DNA from: Fusarium oxysporum f. sp. lycopersici 4287 | Lineage: Eukaryota; Ascomycota; Sordariomycetes; Hypocreales; Nectriaceae | Length of the DNA stretch: 64,000 bases | Reading direction: 5' to 3' | Assembly (NCBI RefSeq): GCF_000149955.1 | Contig: NC_030996.1 | Span: 266,039-330,038, forward strand | Shown: piece by piece, positions 55,792 through 64,000 of the stretch | How the letters are laid out: every line of letters starts with the position of its first letter | Numbering within the stretch: the first letter of the stretch is position 1 | The notes under the pieces: generated by a model | Databases searched by the model: none | Seen by the model: only the letters and a program-made list of their open reading frames with translations | What the model was told of the DNA's origin: nothing | Made by a program: the position numbers and the translations under genes

Positions 55792-56847
55792 TTCAGATAT
55801 GATCTATTCATTTCTACGGAAAAGAGTCGTCTTGGTATTATATGTAGGAATGGTTACGATATGATCAATGCGCATTGTGTTGGTTCGTTTCTATTCAGCC
55901 AAGGTCCGAAATCTTCACGAAGGAGTTGTCGAATCAGTTTGTTGAGCTAATTTTCGATAGAAAACGCCAGCCCGAGCAAACAGCTGCAAGTGTAGAGGTC
56001 TATAGAGCCAACAGACCTTGTCAATTTTGGTCATTGTACAGTCGTTACTGCTGCCTACCTCTACTGATGTGGCTGCGAGGTGGATCGGTTGCAGTCACTC
56101 GGAGCTTGACCCAGAAGCATGACCCAGAAGCATCCGATTTACGTACTAGTACCATCGGAGATCGGGACAAGCGTTGGTGGTTGCTGTTAATATGCATGTC
56201 TTATCACACCGATGTCTCAAATGTTTGCCCTGGTGATACTTCCAGAAATGGGTGTCAATAGGAGCCGGTAGTGCCTCCCATTGGCTAATCGAGCCAGCCA
56301 TGCCTTGGCAAAGGAATTCGGACAAAGAGCAAAGAGCAAATAGATTTGACTCCAATAGGACACACGAGATTTTCAGTGATTGCTCATTTTCTGGTTGGTC
56401 GTTGATGCGCGAATATTGGATGCAAGAATGCGGAAGGGAGGTCTTCAGTGAAATGGAAAACTATGAGCTGATAACAGCTGACTGGATGAACAGCAACCCA
56501 ACCACAAATTAAGACTCTCTTGACGCTTCCGAAGGTCAATAGAAGGCTATGCGCGACACAAAAGTCCATCATCCTGCAGGGATGAGCTTGAGCTGAACAT
56601 CTTGGCTAATTGCAGTGTCGTTATTCGCTCCAGAACCATGTTGGTCGAAGGAATCCGACACTAATTGCCAAGCGTTTAGAGATCTAATGCAGCCCATATC
56701 TCTTATCACATTCTACTTCCGTCTCGGTATTAGTTGCTCTCATTCATAAAGCCCCCCTACATCCATGAGCATGTTTCGTTGCAGTCTTCATCCTCGAGCA
56801 TCTCCCCCGGCTCTGTATAGCCACTACCTCTTACCAAGATTATCAAC
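55792..56847. other. Divergent intergenic region with a tandem 13-mer
   Basis: This separates the rhodopsin-like gene (-) from the EthD-domain gene (+). A 13-base unit, TGACCCAGAAGCA, is tandemly duplicated at 56107-56132. No gene was found. Confidence 0.45.
56107..56132. repeat. Tandem duplication of a 13-base unit
   Basis: TGACCCAGAAGCA occurs twice head to tail. It is too short to assign a function and is likely replication slippage. Confidence 0.7.
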
Positions 56848-57462
56848 ATGAACCAACTCGCTTCGCTATTGCTTCTCGCCTCTGCCCTTTCCGGCAATGC
56901 AGCTGCATCACCTAAAGGCGCTCCATCAAACACAGGCCTGCTACAGATGGTTACGTACGTCAAGCGTAACCCCAACATGACGCTCGACGAATTCTGGCAG
57001 TATTGGGATACCCAGCATGCTCCCAAGGTGATCCCTCTAGCAACGCACTTTGGCATCGCTCGATACCAACAGGTAGGTTTGGCCCTATCCCACTCCTATG
57101 GTGTCTCTCTGTGTTTGGATCGGACTGACATTTTCTTTGCTCAGGTCCGAGTCGCAGGAAAGATTGTCCCAACCGATGCCGGCGTCACCGAGCCGGTATC
57201 GAATGACCTCGTGAATTTTGACGGAATCGCCATGTTCCTTTACGAGTCGGCTGATATCTTGATTGATATGCTCTCTCATCCTTACTATGTCAATGTCGTT
57301 GAACCAGATGAGCATGTCTTCATTGACAAGTCAGCTCATGGAAATGGCATGGTCGCTACATACATCGGCGAGCATATCGATGCAGTGGACGATGCCAAAA
57401 GTGTTTGGAAGGGAGACAAGAAGACACTTTCGAAATACCAGAAGTTGTTCAAGAAGTATTGA
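56848..57462 (+). CDS. Secreted EthD-domain protein
   Basis: The frame is open throughout, but a clear intron (57073-57144, 72 nt, GTAGGT...CTCAG) lies in phase inside it. Splicing gives 180 residues. The signal peptide (MNQLASLLLLASALSGNAAA) begins at ATG 56848. The EthD/dimeric alpha-beta-barrel domain starts at LLQMVTYVKRNPNMTLDEFWQYWDTQHAPKV. There His in HAPK and the preceding Trp/Tyr match the signature of EthD and related dehydratase-like proteins; the later YVNVVEPDEHVFID block completes the fold. Some EthD proteins take part in polyketide maturation or ring closure. Most members are cytosolic, so a secreted one is notable. It converges with the GMC oxidoreductase gene, with 179 bases between stops. 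Confidence 0.8.
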   Translation: MNQLASLLLLASALSGNAAASPKGAPSNTGLLQMVTYVKRNPNMTLDEFWQYWDTQHAPKVIPLATHFGIARYQQVGLALSHSYGVSLCLDRTDIFFAQVRVAGKIVPTDAGVTEPVSNDLVNFDGIAMFLYESADILIDMLSHPYYVNVVEPDEHVFIDKSAHGNGMVATYIGEHIDAVDDAKSVWKGDKKTLSKYQKLFKKY

Positions 57463-57641
57463 CCGGATGAAAGAGAACTGCATGATAGGGGGAACTTGAC
57501 TATGGGCTCCATAGATATATAGTACATGATAGAGTTTTCCTCTCACAGAACACTTGGCCCCTCCAAGCAAAGATGCATGTGTCTCAAAGTGTATATGTTT
57601 ATCTGAGCCAGGCACTCTCAGCTCAGTCACTCTTCCTCATA

Positions 57642-59804
57642 CTATCCCCCGATGCTTCCCATAATCACTCCAAATGCCTTCTGACTGATCATAAACGTCG
57701 GCGCAGCAGGGAATCCTCCCGGCGTACGTGGGAAGATCGAGGCATCCACAACCCGAAGTCCATCAACGCCATTGACCTTGAACTCCGAATCAACACAGTA
57801 GTTTTTATCACCCGCAGGTCCCATGCGACAAGATGAAGTGGCATGATGACTAAAAGCATCGTCCATGATACCCTGTCGAATACTGATGCCAGGCCGAGGC
57901 TCAACAACCTTGAATGGAGCGTAAGGTTTACCGGTAGCGTTGAAGATACGCATGGTATGCTCAACACCTTCCTGAATAGCCTGAAGATCCCGATCTCCCT
58001 TCTCGGCGAAGTAGTTGAAGTTGATTTCTGGAGCTTGCCGGGGGTCTTTTGAGCGGAGAGTGATTGTTCCGGCCTGGTTGCCTGGCTGCATCTTGACAAT
58101 AGACCAGAACCATGAGGTTGGAGGGGCCTGCCATGTTGAGTAGCCTGGGAAGTATCCGCGAAATACAGTGCCAGCTGCTCCGAAGAGGTATAAGTCTGTG
58201 TCGTTTGTCTCGCTGACGCTGGACCTGTAGAGAAGTGAAATCGGAGCTGCGCCTTCGCCGTAAGCCCCGGTATGAGATTGGTTCCACTCTTTATAGCATG
58301 TGTCGTTGGCTTCAAGTGTGAAGGGGCAATTCCCAAAGGGATTATTCTCCCATGGTACAGAAGCTTCGACGGATACGCCGCCTTCATAGTTGTCTTGTAG
58401 ATATTTGCCCTGTCCATGTCAGTTGTATTCTGGAACCCTCAGATAAAAGACTCACCACTGCGGGGAGATCCATGATGACCGGGATGTCAAGACTCTCGAG
58501 TTCCTCCCTGGGGCCTATGCCACTGAGCTTAAGAATCTGAGGCGTGTTGAACGTACCACCAGCCACAATCACTTCTCTCGATGCGGTGACGTTGATCAAT
58601 CGACCAGACTCAGACTCATCATAGCGTTTATCGGCAGAGTACAACCCTTCGCCCTTGAGATACTCGACTCCATAAGCCTGCGGCTTACCATTCCGACCCT
58701 CTTTGAGCAGCACGCGGGTAGCCAACGAATGGGTACTGACAGTCAGGGGATACCAAGAAGAGCCATTTGCTGTTCTGGCAGTCATTGTCTCGTGTAGATG
58801 TCGCCAGGCACCATTTCGTTGTCGAATACTGTCTACATGGAGAGGTATTTGGTAGATGCCAGGTGAATATCGATCTTTGTCCAGTCGGTTGATGTCTCGT
58901 TGCATTAGTCTTCCAACTTCAGCGGCATCTTCGACTTGAATGCCTTCAGTTTGCTCAAATGCATGCTTCAGAGATTGTACGACGCCGGGACGATCGGTGA
59001 TGTAGGAGATGTTGTTCCGGTTGCTCTGTGGGGCTTGTCAGTGAATCATAGCCCTTGCACCCCGGGCACGTACCTGGATGAACCCGTCAAAGCCGTGGCC
59101 AGGAGTCCCCTCGGGAGCATAAGTGCAGTTTTCAATCTCAATGAACAGCTCTCTCATCTTGTGAAACCTCCATGACTCGTCGCCGGTAAGCTCAGCTATA
59201 GCATCCCAATCATTATCAGGTGGCAGAGCAAAGTTCATGGCATTAAGCTGAGCTGAACCACCAAGTGTAGCCCCACGAGGATACAGTATACCGAGTCTAT
59301 CGAGTCAGAACAGGTCCCTAGCTGAGGAGGAAAGGAATGGCTTACGGCTCGGCACCCTCGGGGGGATTAAGACCAGACCACAAAGTGCCGTTGGATAGTC
59401 TGTATGCATATTTGGAGTCTCTGCGCGCTTGAGTCTCGTTTTGGTAGTGGTTCACGTAGAAGGACCATGACATGCTTGGATGCTCAGCGACTTGATCCGC
59501 CCTGAAGATTGTGAGTACTTATCATCGTCTAGAGTAGCTCCATACACTTACATGGCGGGAATCCGCTGTAAGGGCGTGTTGCCTTGATCACCACCAGCCT
59601 CTATCAAGAAGACTGAGTGGCCTGCTCGCGCAAGATTTGCACTGGAAGAATTATCAGCAAAGGTTTGCACCAGAGAAAAAATACTGACGCTAAAGTCCCT
59701 CCACCGGGCCCTGATCCAATGATGATGTACTCATATTGATCCGGAGGGTTAGTTGGAAGCGCAGTTGCTAGACCAGCAAGAATGCTCCAAGATGCAAGTT
59801 TCAT
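57642..59804 (-). CDS. Secreted GMC oxidoreductase (choline/aryl-alcohol oxidase-like)
   Basis: Six exons from ATG 59804 give about 610 residues; introns are near 59700-59650, 59560-59500, 59340-59290, 59090-59030 and 58450-58410. A signal peptide (MKLASWSILAGLATA) is followed by the FAD-binding loop YIIIGSGPGGGTLA and a second GMC block, GATLGGSAQLNAMNFALP. VIVAGGTFNTPQILKLSGIGP is GMC signature 2. The catalytic region is AFSHHATSSCRMGP, with the active-site His, and DASIFPRTPGGFPAAP near the end. The exons missing from simple open frames carry ANLARAGHSVFLIEAGG. The enzyme oxidises an alcohol to an aldehyde outside the cell with FAD, passing electrons to oxygen or another acceptor. The convergent secreted EthD gene may share expression, but no pathway is proven. 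Confidence 0.88.
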
Positions 59805-61205
59805 AGTGCCGGATTATCAATGTTATCGTCTTCTGGGTTGCACAAGTCTTCAAGCTCTAGGACCTTCAAGTATTTATACTCATGTTGCATATCATACAAT
59901 TGGTAATCCTGATCCTTCAACACAACAACTTGCAGACAAAGCGGACCTTGGCTTCCGGCAACGCAGCATATTCATCATCACCATAGCCAAGGTGGCTGCA
60001 GATTGAGTGTATTATAGCCTCATAATACCGATCATCGGGATGTTACTCGTATTATCCAATTAAAATTGATCCGATAAAGTCATTGTACAACCTTTTAAGC
60101 TTGTTTGTAGCGTCTTACATGGATGGAGTGGAGTGGAAGGATGCGTTGCGCTGATTGAGCGTAAGCCCGAGCCACGCGTCATCGGATTTCTGTGTGGAAG
60201 TCCTCCGCAAATCCGATCGCCAGCCCACGCTGATGCTGGAAACTCCGACACTTTATACCACATTTTTTGTAGAGGTAGTTTCTTTACTCGTTGTTACCCT
60301 AAGTGTCTTGTCATTCTCAATTTTGCTTTTTAGTATCCTTGTAGCACAGTATGCGTCCTTCAAACTTCTCCAGCAGGCCGTCGACAAACAGCGCAACAAC
60401 ACGATCTTCCACTTCCAAAAATTAACTATACCGGAACACGCATCCTCGATACATTATTTTTGAGGCTCAAGTTACCGCCTGGAGTATGTTGCTCAGATCT
60501 TGATTGACGTGAGCCATCGTGTGCAACTGCAAAGGCAGCTCCAGTAGCAAAACCCGTGACTCGCTCTGCAAGACGCGGCGCATCGCAATGAATATAATTG
60601 CTTAAGCACATATTTAGACTTAAAACCCTTTTACGACTTGGGATGAACTCACGGAGCGAACCTGACGCAGTAGGTTGTCTCAATTGCGATCTGAGGCACG
60701 ATGAAACCATGCGCGACACTTAGGGATACCCCTAGTCTCCTCACCAAGATGGAGCAACGCCAAGGATGAATTGCGACATTGGCCAAGATCTGACATTTGA
60801 CGTTTCCGCCAACCGATGAACTATAGTAAATACAAGCTGGGGTACTTCGGATCACCGCTCATCCGGTGTTCCATCCTGCTCCTCGACAGCACGAGTATGA
60901 TCACCAACGAGGATACACTGTTTTACTACAGCGCTTACTCCCCAGAATAGGTTCATCCTGAAGATGAAGCGTAAATATACTCCGTGAGAAACGTCTCATG
61001 CTCGCTTAGCGCCAATGAGAATCTCTTCTACGGTGATTCTGTCGCATACAAAGACTCGACAACACTGCCACTTATTCCAACTTCAGTCTTAGTATCACAA
61101 ACTCAATTCACTTTCACTTCTTACAGCTGGTCTGTTCTCTTGCACTCACACCCTCCACCACTTCGACTTCCGTCCTCTTCCGTGCATCACATCTCAAACG
61201 CAAAC
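59805..61205. other. Divergent intergenic region
   Basis: This holds the promoters of the GMC oxidoreductase gene (-) and the small secreted protein gene (+), including the inverted repeat at 60181-60217 and a CT/CA-rich leader before 61206. A rightward frame at 60155-60463 has a hydrophobic stretch but no family resemblance and is not accepted as a gene. Confidence 0.4.
60181..60217. promoter_or_regulatory. Nine-base inverted repeat upstream of the GMC gene
   Basis: ATCGGATTT and AAATCCGAT are exact reverse complements, separated by 19 bases, about 380 bases upstream of the GMC oxidoreductase start. The inverted CGG/CCG cores could be Zn2Cys6 half-sites, or the repeat could form a hairpin. 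Function is inferred only. Confidence 0.35.
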
Positions 61206-61752
61206 ATGAAGTTCACCTCGTTCCTTCTTGGCTTCGCTGCCACTGCTATCGCCAGCCCCATCAGCAAGCGCGCTGTCTTCAGCCAGACAACATACGACGA
61301 TCTCTCCATCAGTGGTGGCACTGCAGGAAACGCCCAGCAAGAAGCGCTGCAAAAGCTTGGCGGTCTGCCAACTGACCTATCAACGGTTGAAAAGTCTGAC
61401 TTGGACTTCCTCAACAGTGTCAATCAGATTGCGAATGATGCTGAGGATGAGGCCTTCAACCCTGCTATCGACGCAGCTTCCGGCGAAGCAGCCGATGCTC
61501 TTCAGGTAAGCCTTTCCATCGAAGGTCAATAGAGAAGTAATGCTAACGGTTTTGCAGCGCGGAAAGATTAAGAACAAGGTCTTGAAGTTGACTGCTACTA
61601 TTCTCAAGCTTCAGGCTCAGCAAGCGCAGGGTGAGGATGTCGCTGATAAGCTGGCCGAGGAGAACAAGAAGTTGCAGAACAACATTTCGCAGGACAAGGA
61701 TGAAGCTGGAAAGGCTTCGACGTTCCTTGCTTTTGATGCGACTACAAGCTAA
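61206..61752 (+). CDS. Small secreted protein with Kex2-type site
   Basis: Two exons (61206-61505 and 61558-61752), with a 52-nt intron (GTAAGC...TTGCAG), give 164 residues. The start ATG (CAAACATGAAG) begins the signal peptide MKFTSFLLGFAATAIASP. It is followed at residues 19-22 by ISKR, a dibasic Kex2-like cleavage site. The mature part is Ala/Asp/Glu/Lys-rich and helical (FNPAIDAASGEAADALQRGKIKNKVLKL), with no Cys. Such helical, Cys-free secreted proteins are conserved in filamentous ascomycetes, and their role is unassigned. The pyrimidine-rich leader suggests strong expression. Confidence 0.85.
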
Positions 61753-62125
61753 GAGGATCGAGTAATGCTGGTGAGGGAATTGGTGTCAGTATTATGATAG
61801 GCAGGCCTACAAAGTGTATCAAGTAATCCAAACATATTCAGACTCAGGAAATCAGAGATTGCCAAGAGTCTCTCGAAAAGTGATGCAAATACGTAAAATG
61901 CTGAGCGGTACCAAGAATTGCAGTGTGGAGAGGACGGTATTGTCTAAAACCCCAACCCCCAATGTTCGGCATCTCGGTTGGATGTTCCCGCGAGCCAAAT
62001 CTACTACGTAGTAGCAACTCCACACAGAACCCCACGAACCTACATCATATCTTGCTGTTTCCAATTCCTATATAGCATCTTTTCTTCCAGTCCCATAGCG
62101 CCAGTACGACTACAATCAGTTCACC
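61753..62125. other. Intergenic region between tandem rightward genes
   Basis: This holds the 3' flank of the small secreted protein gene and the promoter of the hydrolase gene, with a TATATA at 62069-62074. Nothing further was found. Confidence 0.45.
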
Positions 62126-62953
62126 ATGCTCAACTCGGATCAGTCCTGGCCTTTATGGGGCAATGACTCCCTCGACGGAGCATTCGATCTCGACAGCCCT
62201 GGCGACAACGCCGTCGTGACCAAGGTCCATCGCCCTTTCTTATTCGGCTATCGCCCTTCGAAACCCAATGGCCGCGGCATTCTTATTCTCGGAGGTGGGG
62301 GATATGTTCAACTCATGGTCGGTCGCGAAGGCGTCGCAGTTGCAAAATGGCTCAACAGTCTTGGTTTCTACGCGTTCGTCCTGGTGCATCGCTTCCCGAA
62401 TAGTGAGACTGGTGCGCAAGCGCCGTTGGATGATGGAAGAAGAGCTCTGAAGATCATGTCTGAGAGTGGACTTGCGCCAAAGGGTATTAGCATCTGCGGC
62501 CTCTCATCTGGCGGTCATCTCGGCGCTGCTCTTCTGGCAGAGTATCCTCAAGTCTGGACATCACCAGATCCCGAAATATCGCAAATCGAATTCGCCGTAT
62601 TGGGTTACGGACCCATTTCAACGAATGCGGCTGGCCGTACAATTATTGAGAACAAACCTCCTCTGCCGCCGAAAGAAAAACAAGAACTGTACGATGTTGT
62701 ACAACCAGATGTTCAGCTCCGATCTCCTGCGCCGCCAGTATTCATCGTGTACTCCAACAATGATCCAGTTGTACCTGTCGTCAACGCATATCGCTTAGCA
62801 GAGGGCTTTACAAAGGGCGGAGCACCGATCGAGTTACATATCTTTGCTGACGCGCCTCATGGGTTTGCACTGGATAGCCCGAGGGAGTTGCCTGTATCAA
62901 AGTGGCCGGTTATGTGCGAGGCATGGCTGAGGCAGAACAATTGGATAGAATGA
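62126..62953 (+). CDS. Alpha/beta hydrolase, acetyl-esterase-like
   Basis: A single exon of 275 residues starts at ATG 62126 (CACCATGC), 52 bases after a TATATA at 62069-62074. It has no signal peptide. The fold is shown by GILILGGGGYVQLMVGREG in the oxyanion region, ICGLSSGGHLGAALL with the nucleophile Ser, FIVYSNNDPVVPV with the acid Asp, and ADAPHGFALDSP with the catalytic His. GGGGYVQL replaces the more usual HGGG of hormone-sensitive lipases, as in the acetylxylan-esterase-like or BD-FAE-like esterases. Likely an intracellular esterase cleaving short acyl groups from sugars or other small esters; the substrate is unknown. Confidence 0.88.
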   Translation: MLNSDQSWPLWGNDSLDGAFDLDSPGDNAVVTKVHRPFLFGYRPSKPNGRGILILGGGGYVQLMVGREGVAVAKWLNSLGFYAFVLVHRFPNSETGAQAPLDDGRRALKIMSESGLAPKGISICGLSSGGHLGAALLAEYPQVWTSPDPEISQIEFAVLGYGPISTNAAGRTIIENKPPLPPKEKQELYDVVQPDVQLRSPAPPVFIVYSNNDPVVPVVNAYRLAEGFTKGGAPIELHIFADAPHGFALDSPRELPVSKWPVMCEAWLRQNNWIE

Positions 62954-63033
62954 GTTTTAAAATTCCCAAAGCGCAAAGCTATCATTGACCTTCATGGTAT
63001 CAACACCAAACGCCCAGCAACTGATGTTGTCTT

Positions 63034-63576
63034 TTAAAACAACTTCTTCACCTTCTCACCTCTCTCCTCGTCCTCGCCCCATCTATCCTCCCAGAGATCT
63101 GATGCCACGTACTGCCATCCCATAGGCGCACCACCCATCCCCCATCGAGTCTTCATTTCATTGAGAGTAACTGGGTTTGCAAGTTCGTAAAGCTCCAGGA
63201 TCGGATAACCGTACTTGGACTCCTTGAGTCCAGCGTTGAAGTCCTCATTGCCAATACCAAAAGGCTCGGTCGGCACAAAACCCGGCTCATGGCGGGTATT
63301 TGGAGTAATCACTGCGATGTAGCTATTGATCAATTAGTTCGATTATTCTGATCTCTGGTATAGAATAGTGTTGCTGTGCTGAACATACGTGATTGATGAG
63401 CGACCGCCTCCACTGCCAGTTTCGTAAAGCCAGAGACGCGAGACACCGTCTTTCAGACGGTACTTGCGATACTCATGGTTCTTTTCTCTGCTGATGATAT
63501 TTTCCAAGTGCTCGGGCTTGATGTCGAGTAAGACATCGGTTTCGACTCGCCCAGCGCGGTTCTTTGATGGTGGCAT
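63034..63576 (-). CDS. PUA/ASCH-like domain protein
   Basis: Two exons join in frame. The first, from ATG 63576 (MPPSKNRAGRVETDVLLDIKP), ends about 63388 after GRSSIT; the second runs from about 63323 to 63034. A short intron with a GTATGT donor lies between. The product has about 160 residues. The core HLENIISREKNHEYRKYRLKDGVSRLWLYET is typical of the ASCH/PUA-like fold, in which a loop binds nucleic acid or nucleotide in related proteins. The second half contains GIGNEDFNAG and YGYPILELYELANPVTL, which also recur in the family. The role is unassigned; RNA or modified-base recognition is the usual suggestion for this fold. Confidence 0.72.
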
Positions 63577-64000
63577 CGCTTTCGGCGCAGTACGTACTCA
63601 CTGAATGAGGGAATGTGGAGAAGCCTGGAGATGGGAAGCGAATCGGAAAAGTTTAAGCCGGCATCTCTTATCTTAACATTTGCCGGAATGTCTCCTCCGG
63701 GCCAAGCTGAATTTTATCATCACGAGCAAATACTGTGAAACATTCTTAAGGTAGACGTCACGCACGAATATTCTCTTTAAAATAGCTTTATGTACATCAT
63801 GCTATCAATTGGCTGATCCCTTACTTCCGTAGTAGTTCAATCTTGTCTCTCGTCTGGAAGAAATGATAGTTTGTGCTTCCGCCTAAGCCGAACATTAAAG
63901 TTGCTCTGTTTCACGAACCATGCTGGTTACAGGTCAGTATCAAGAAAGGATATCACAAGATGGCTTTTGCAGATACAAAGGGATATCTGTCGGAAAAAGC
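63577..64000. other. Right-edge intergenic region
   Basis: This is the upstream side of the PUA/ASCH-like gene. No further gene starts before the window ends; only short open frames without coding character are present. Confidence 0.4.

Noticed and set aside
60155..60463. A rightward 102-codon frame with a hydrophobic stretch.
   Set aside because: It lies in a promoter region and has no family resemblance and no second supporting feature.

Overview
The window is nuclear DNA of a filamentous ascomycete. The best guess is a Fusarium-like Hypocreales species, judged from protein flavour only; no marker fixes the species. Supporting signs are short introns (about 44-72 nt) with GTAAGT-like donors and short CAG/TAG acceptors, genes on both strands without operons, and typical fungal families: a HET-domain protein, MFS transporters, a SAT4/rhodopsin-like membrane protein, an NmrA-like reductase, a GMC oxidoreductase, a GH31 alpha-glucosidase, ERG24 and an RCF2-type HIG1 protein. 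About 25 genes look intact, four loci look broken, one gene is cut by the left edge, and there is one assembly gap (36617-37150).

Layout. 0-5 kb: a gene tail, a trypsin/V8-like serine protease with a long unassigned C-terminal region, and a polytopic membrane protein. 5-8.5 kb: a decayed Delta24-sterol-reductase-like gene (two in-frame stops, central deletion) beside an intact ERG24-type C-14 sterol reductase. 9-16 kb: a HET-domain protein, a single-pass membrane protein and an MFS exporter. 16-19 kb: a secreted GH31 alpha-glucosidase with a CGG/CCG palindrome in its promoter. 20-25 kb: an alpha/beta hydrolase with a basic tail, a broken fascin-like (beta-trefoil) fragment and a secreted Ser/Thr-rich protein. 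26-31 kb: two small proteins resembling fucose-lectin propellers, one tethered to a membrane segment, followed by a frameshifted GH55 glucanase remnant. 32-36 kb: RCF2 and an alkaline-phosphatase-superfamily membrane enzyme, then a C21 tract and the gap.

37-39.6 kb shows no gene. 39.6-42 kb: an NmrA/isoflavone-reductase-like gene converging on an esterase. 42.5-48.6 kb: an Hsp70-like ATPase divergent from a coiled-coil protein, followed by a P-loop GTPase with a long coiled coil. This is the best candidate in the window for an undescribed functional module, but the link rests on proximity and domain types only. 48.8-50.5 kb: a decayed F-box/LRR gene. 50.7-55.8 kb: an aldo-keto reductase, an MCT-type MFS transporter and a rhodopsin-like membrane protein. 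56.8-59.8 kb: a secreted EthD-domain protein converging on a secreted GMC oxidoreductase. 61-63.6 kb: a small secreted protein, an alpha/beta hydrolase and a PUA/ASCH-like protein.

All in-frame stops seen in the broken genes are TAG or TAA. Where the ancestral codon can be guessed (Gln or Trp), they fit C:G to T:A change, as repeat-induced point mutation or simple decay would give. Splice sites were read by eye from reading-frame continuity and GT/AG signals, and should be treated as predictions.
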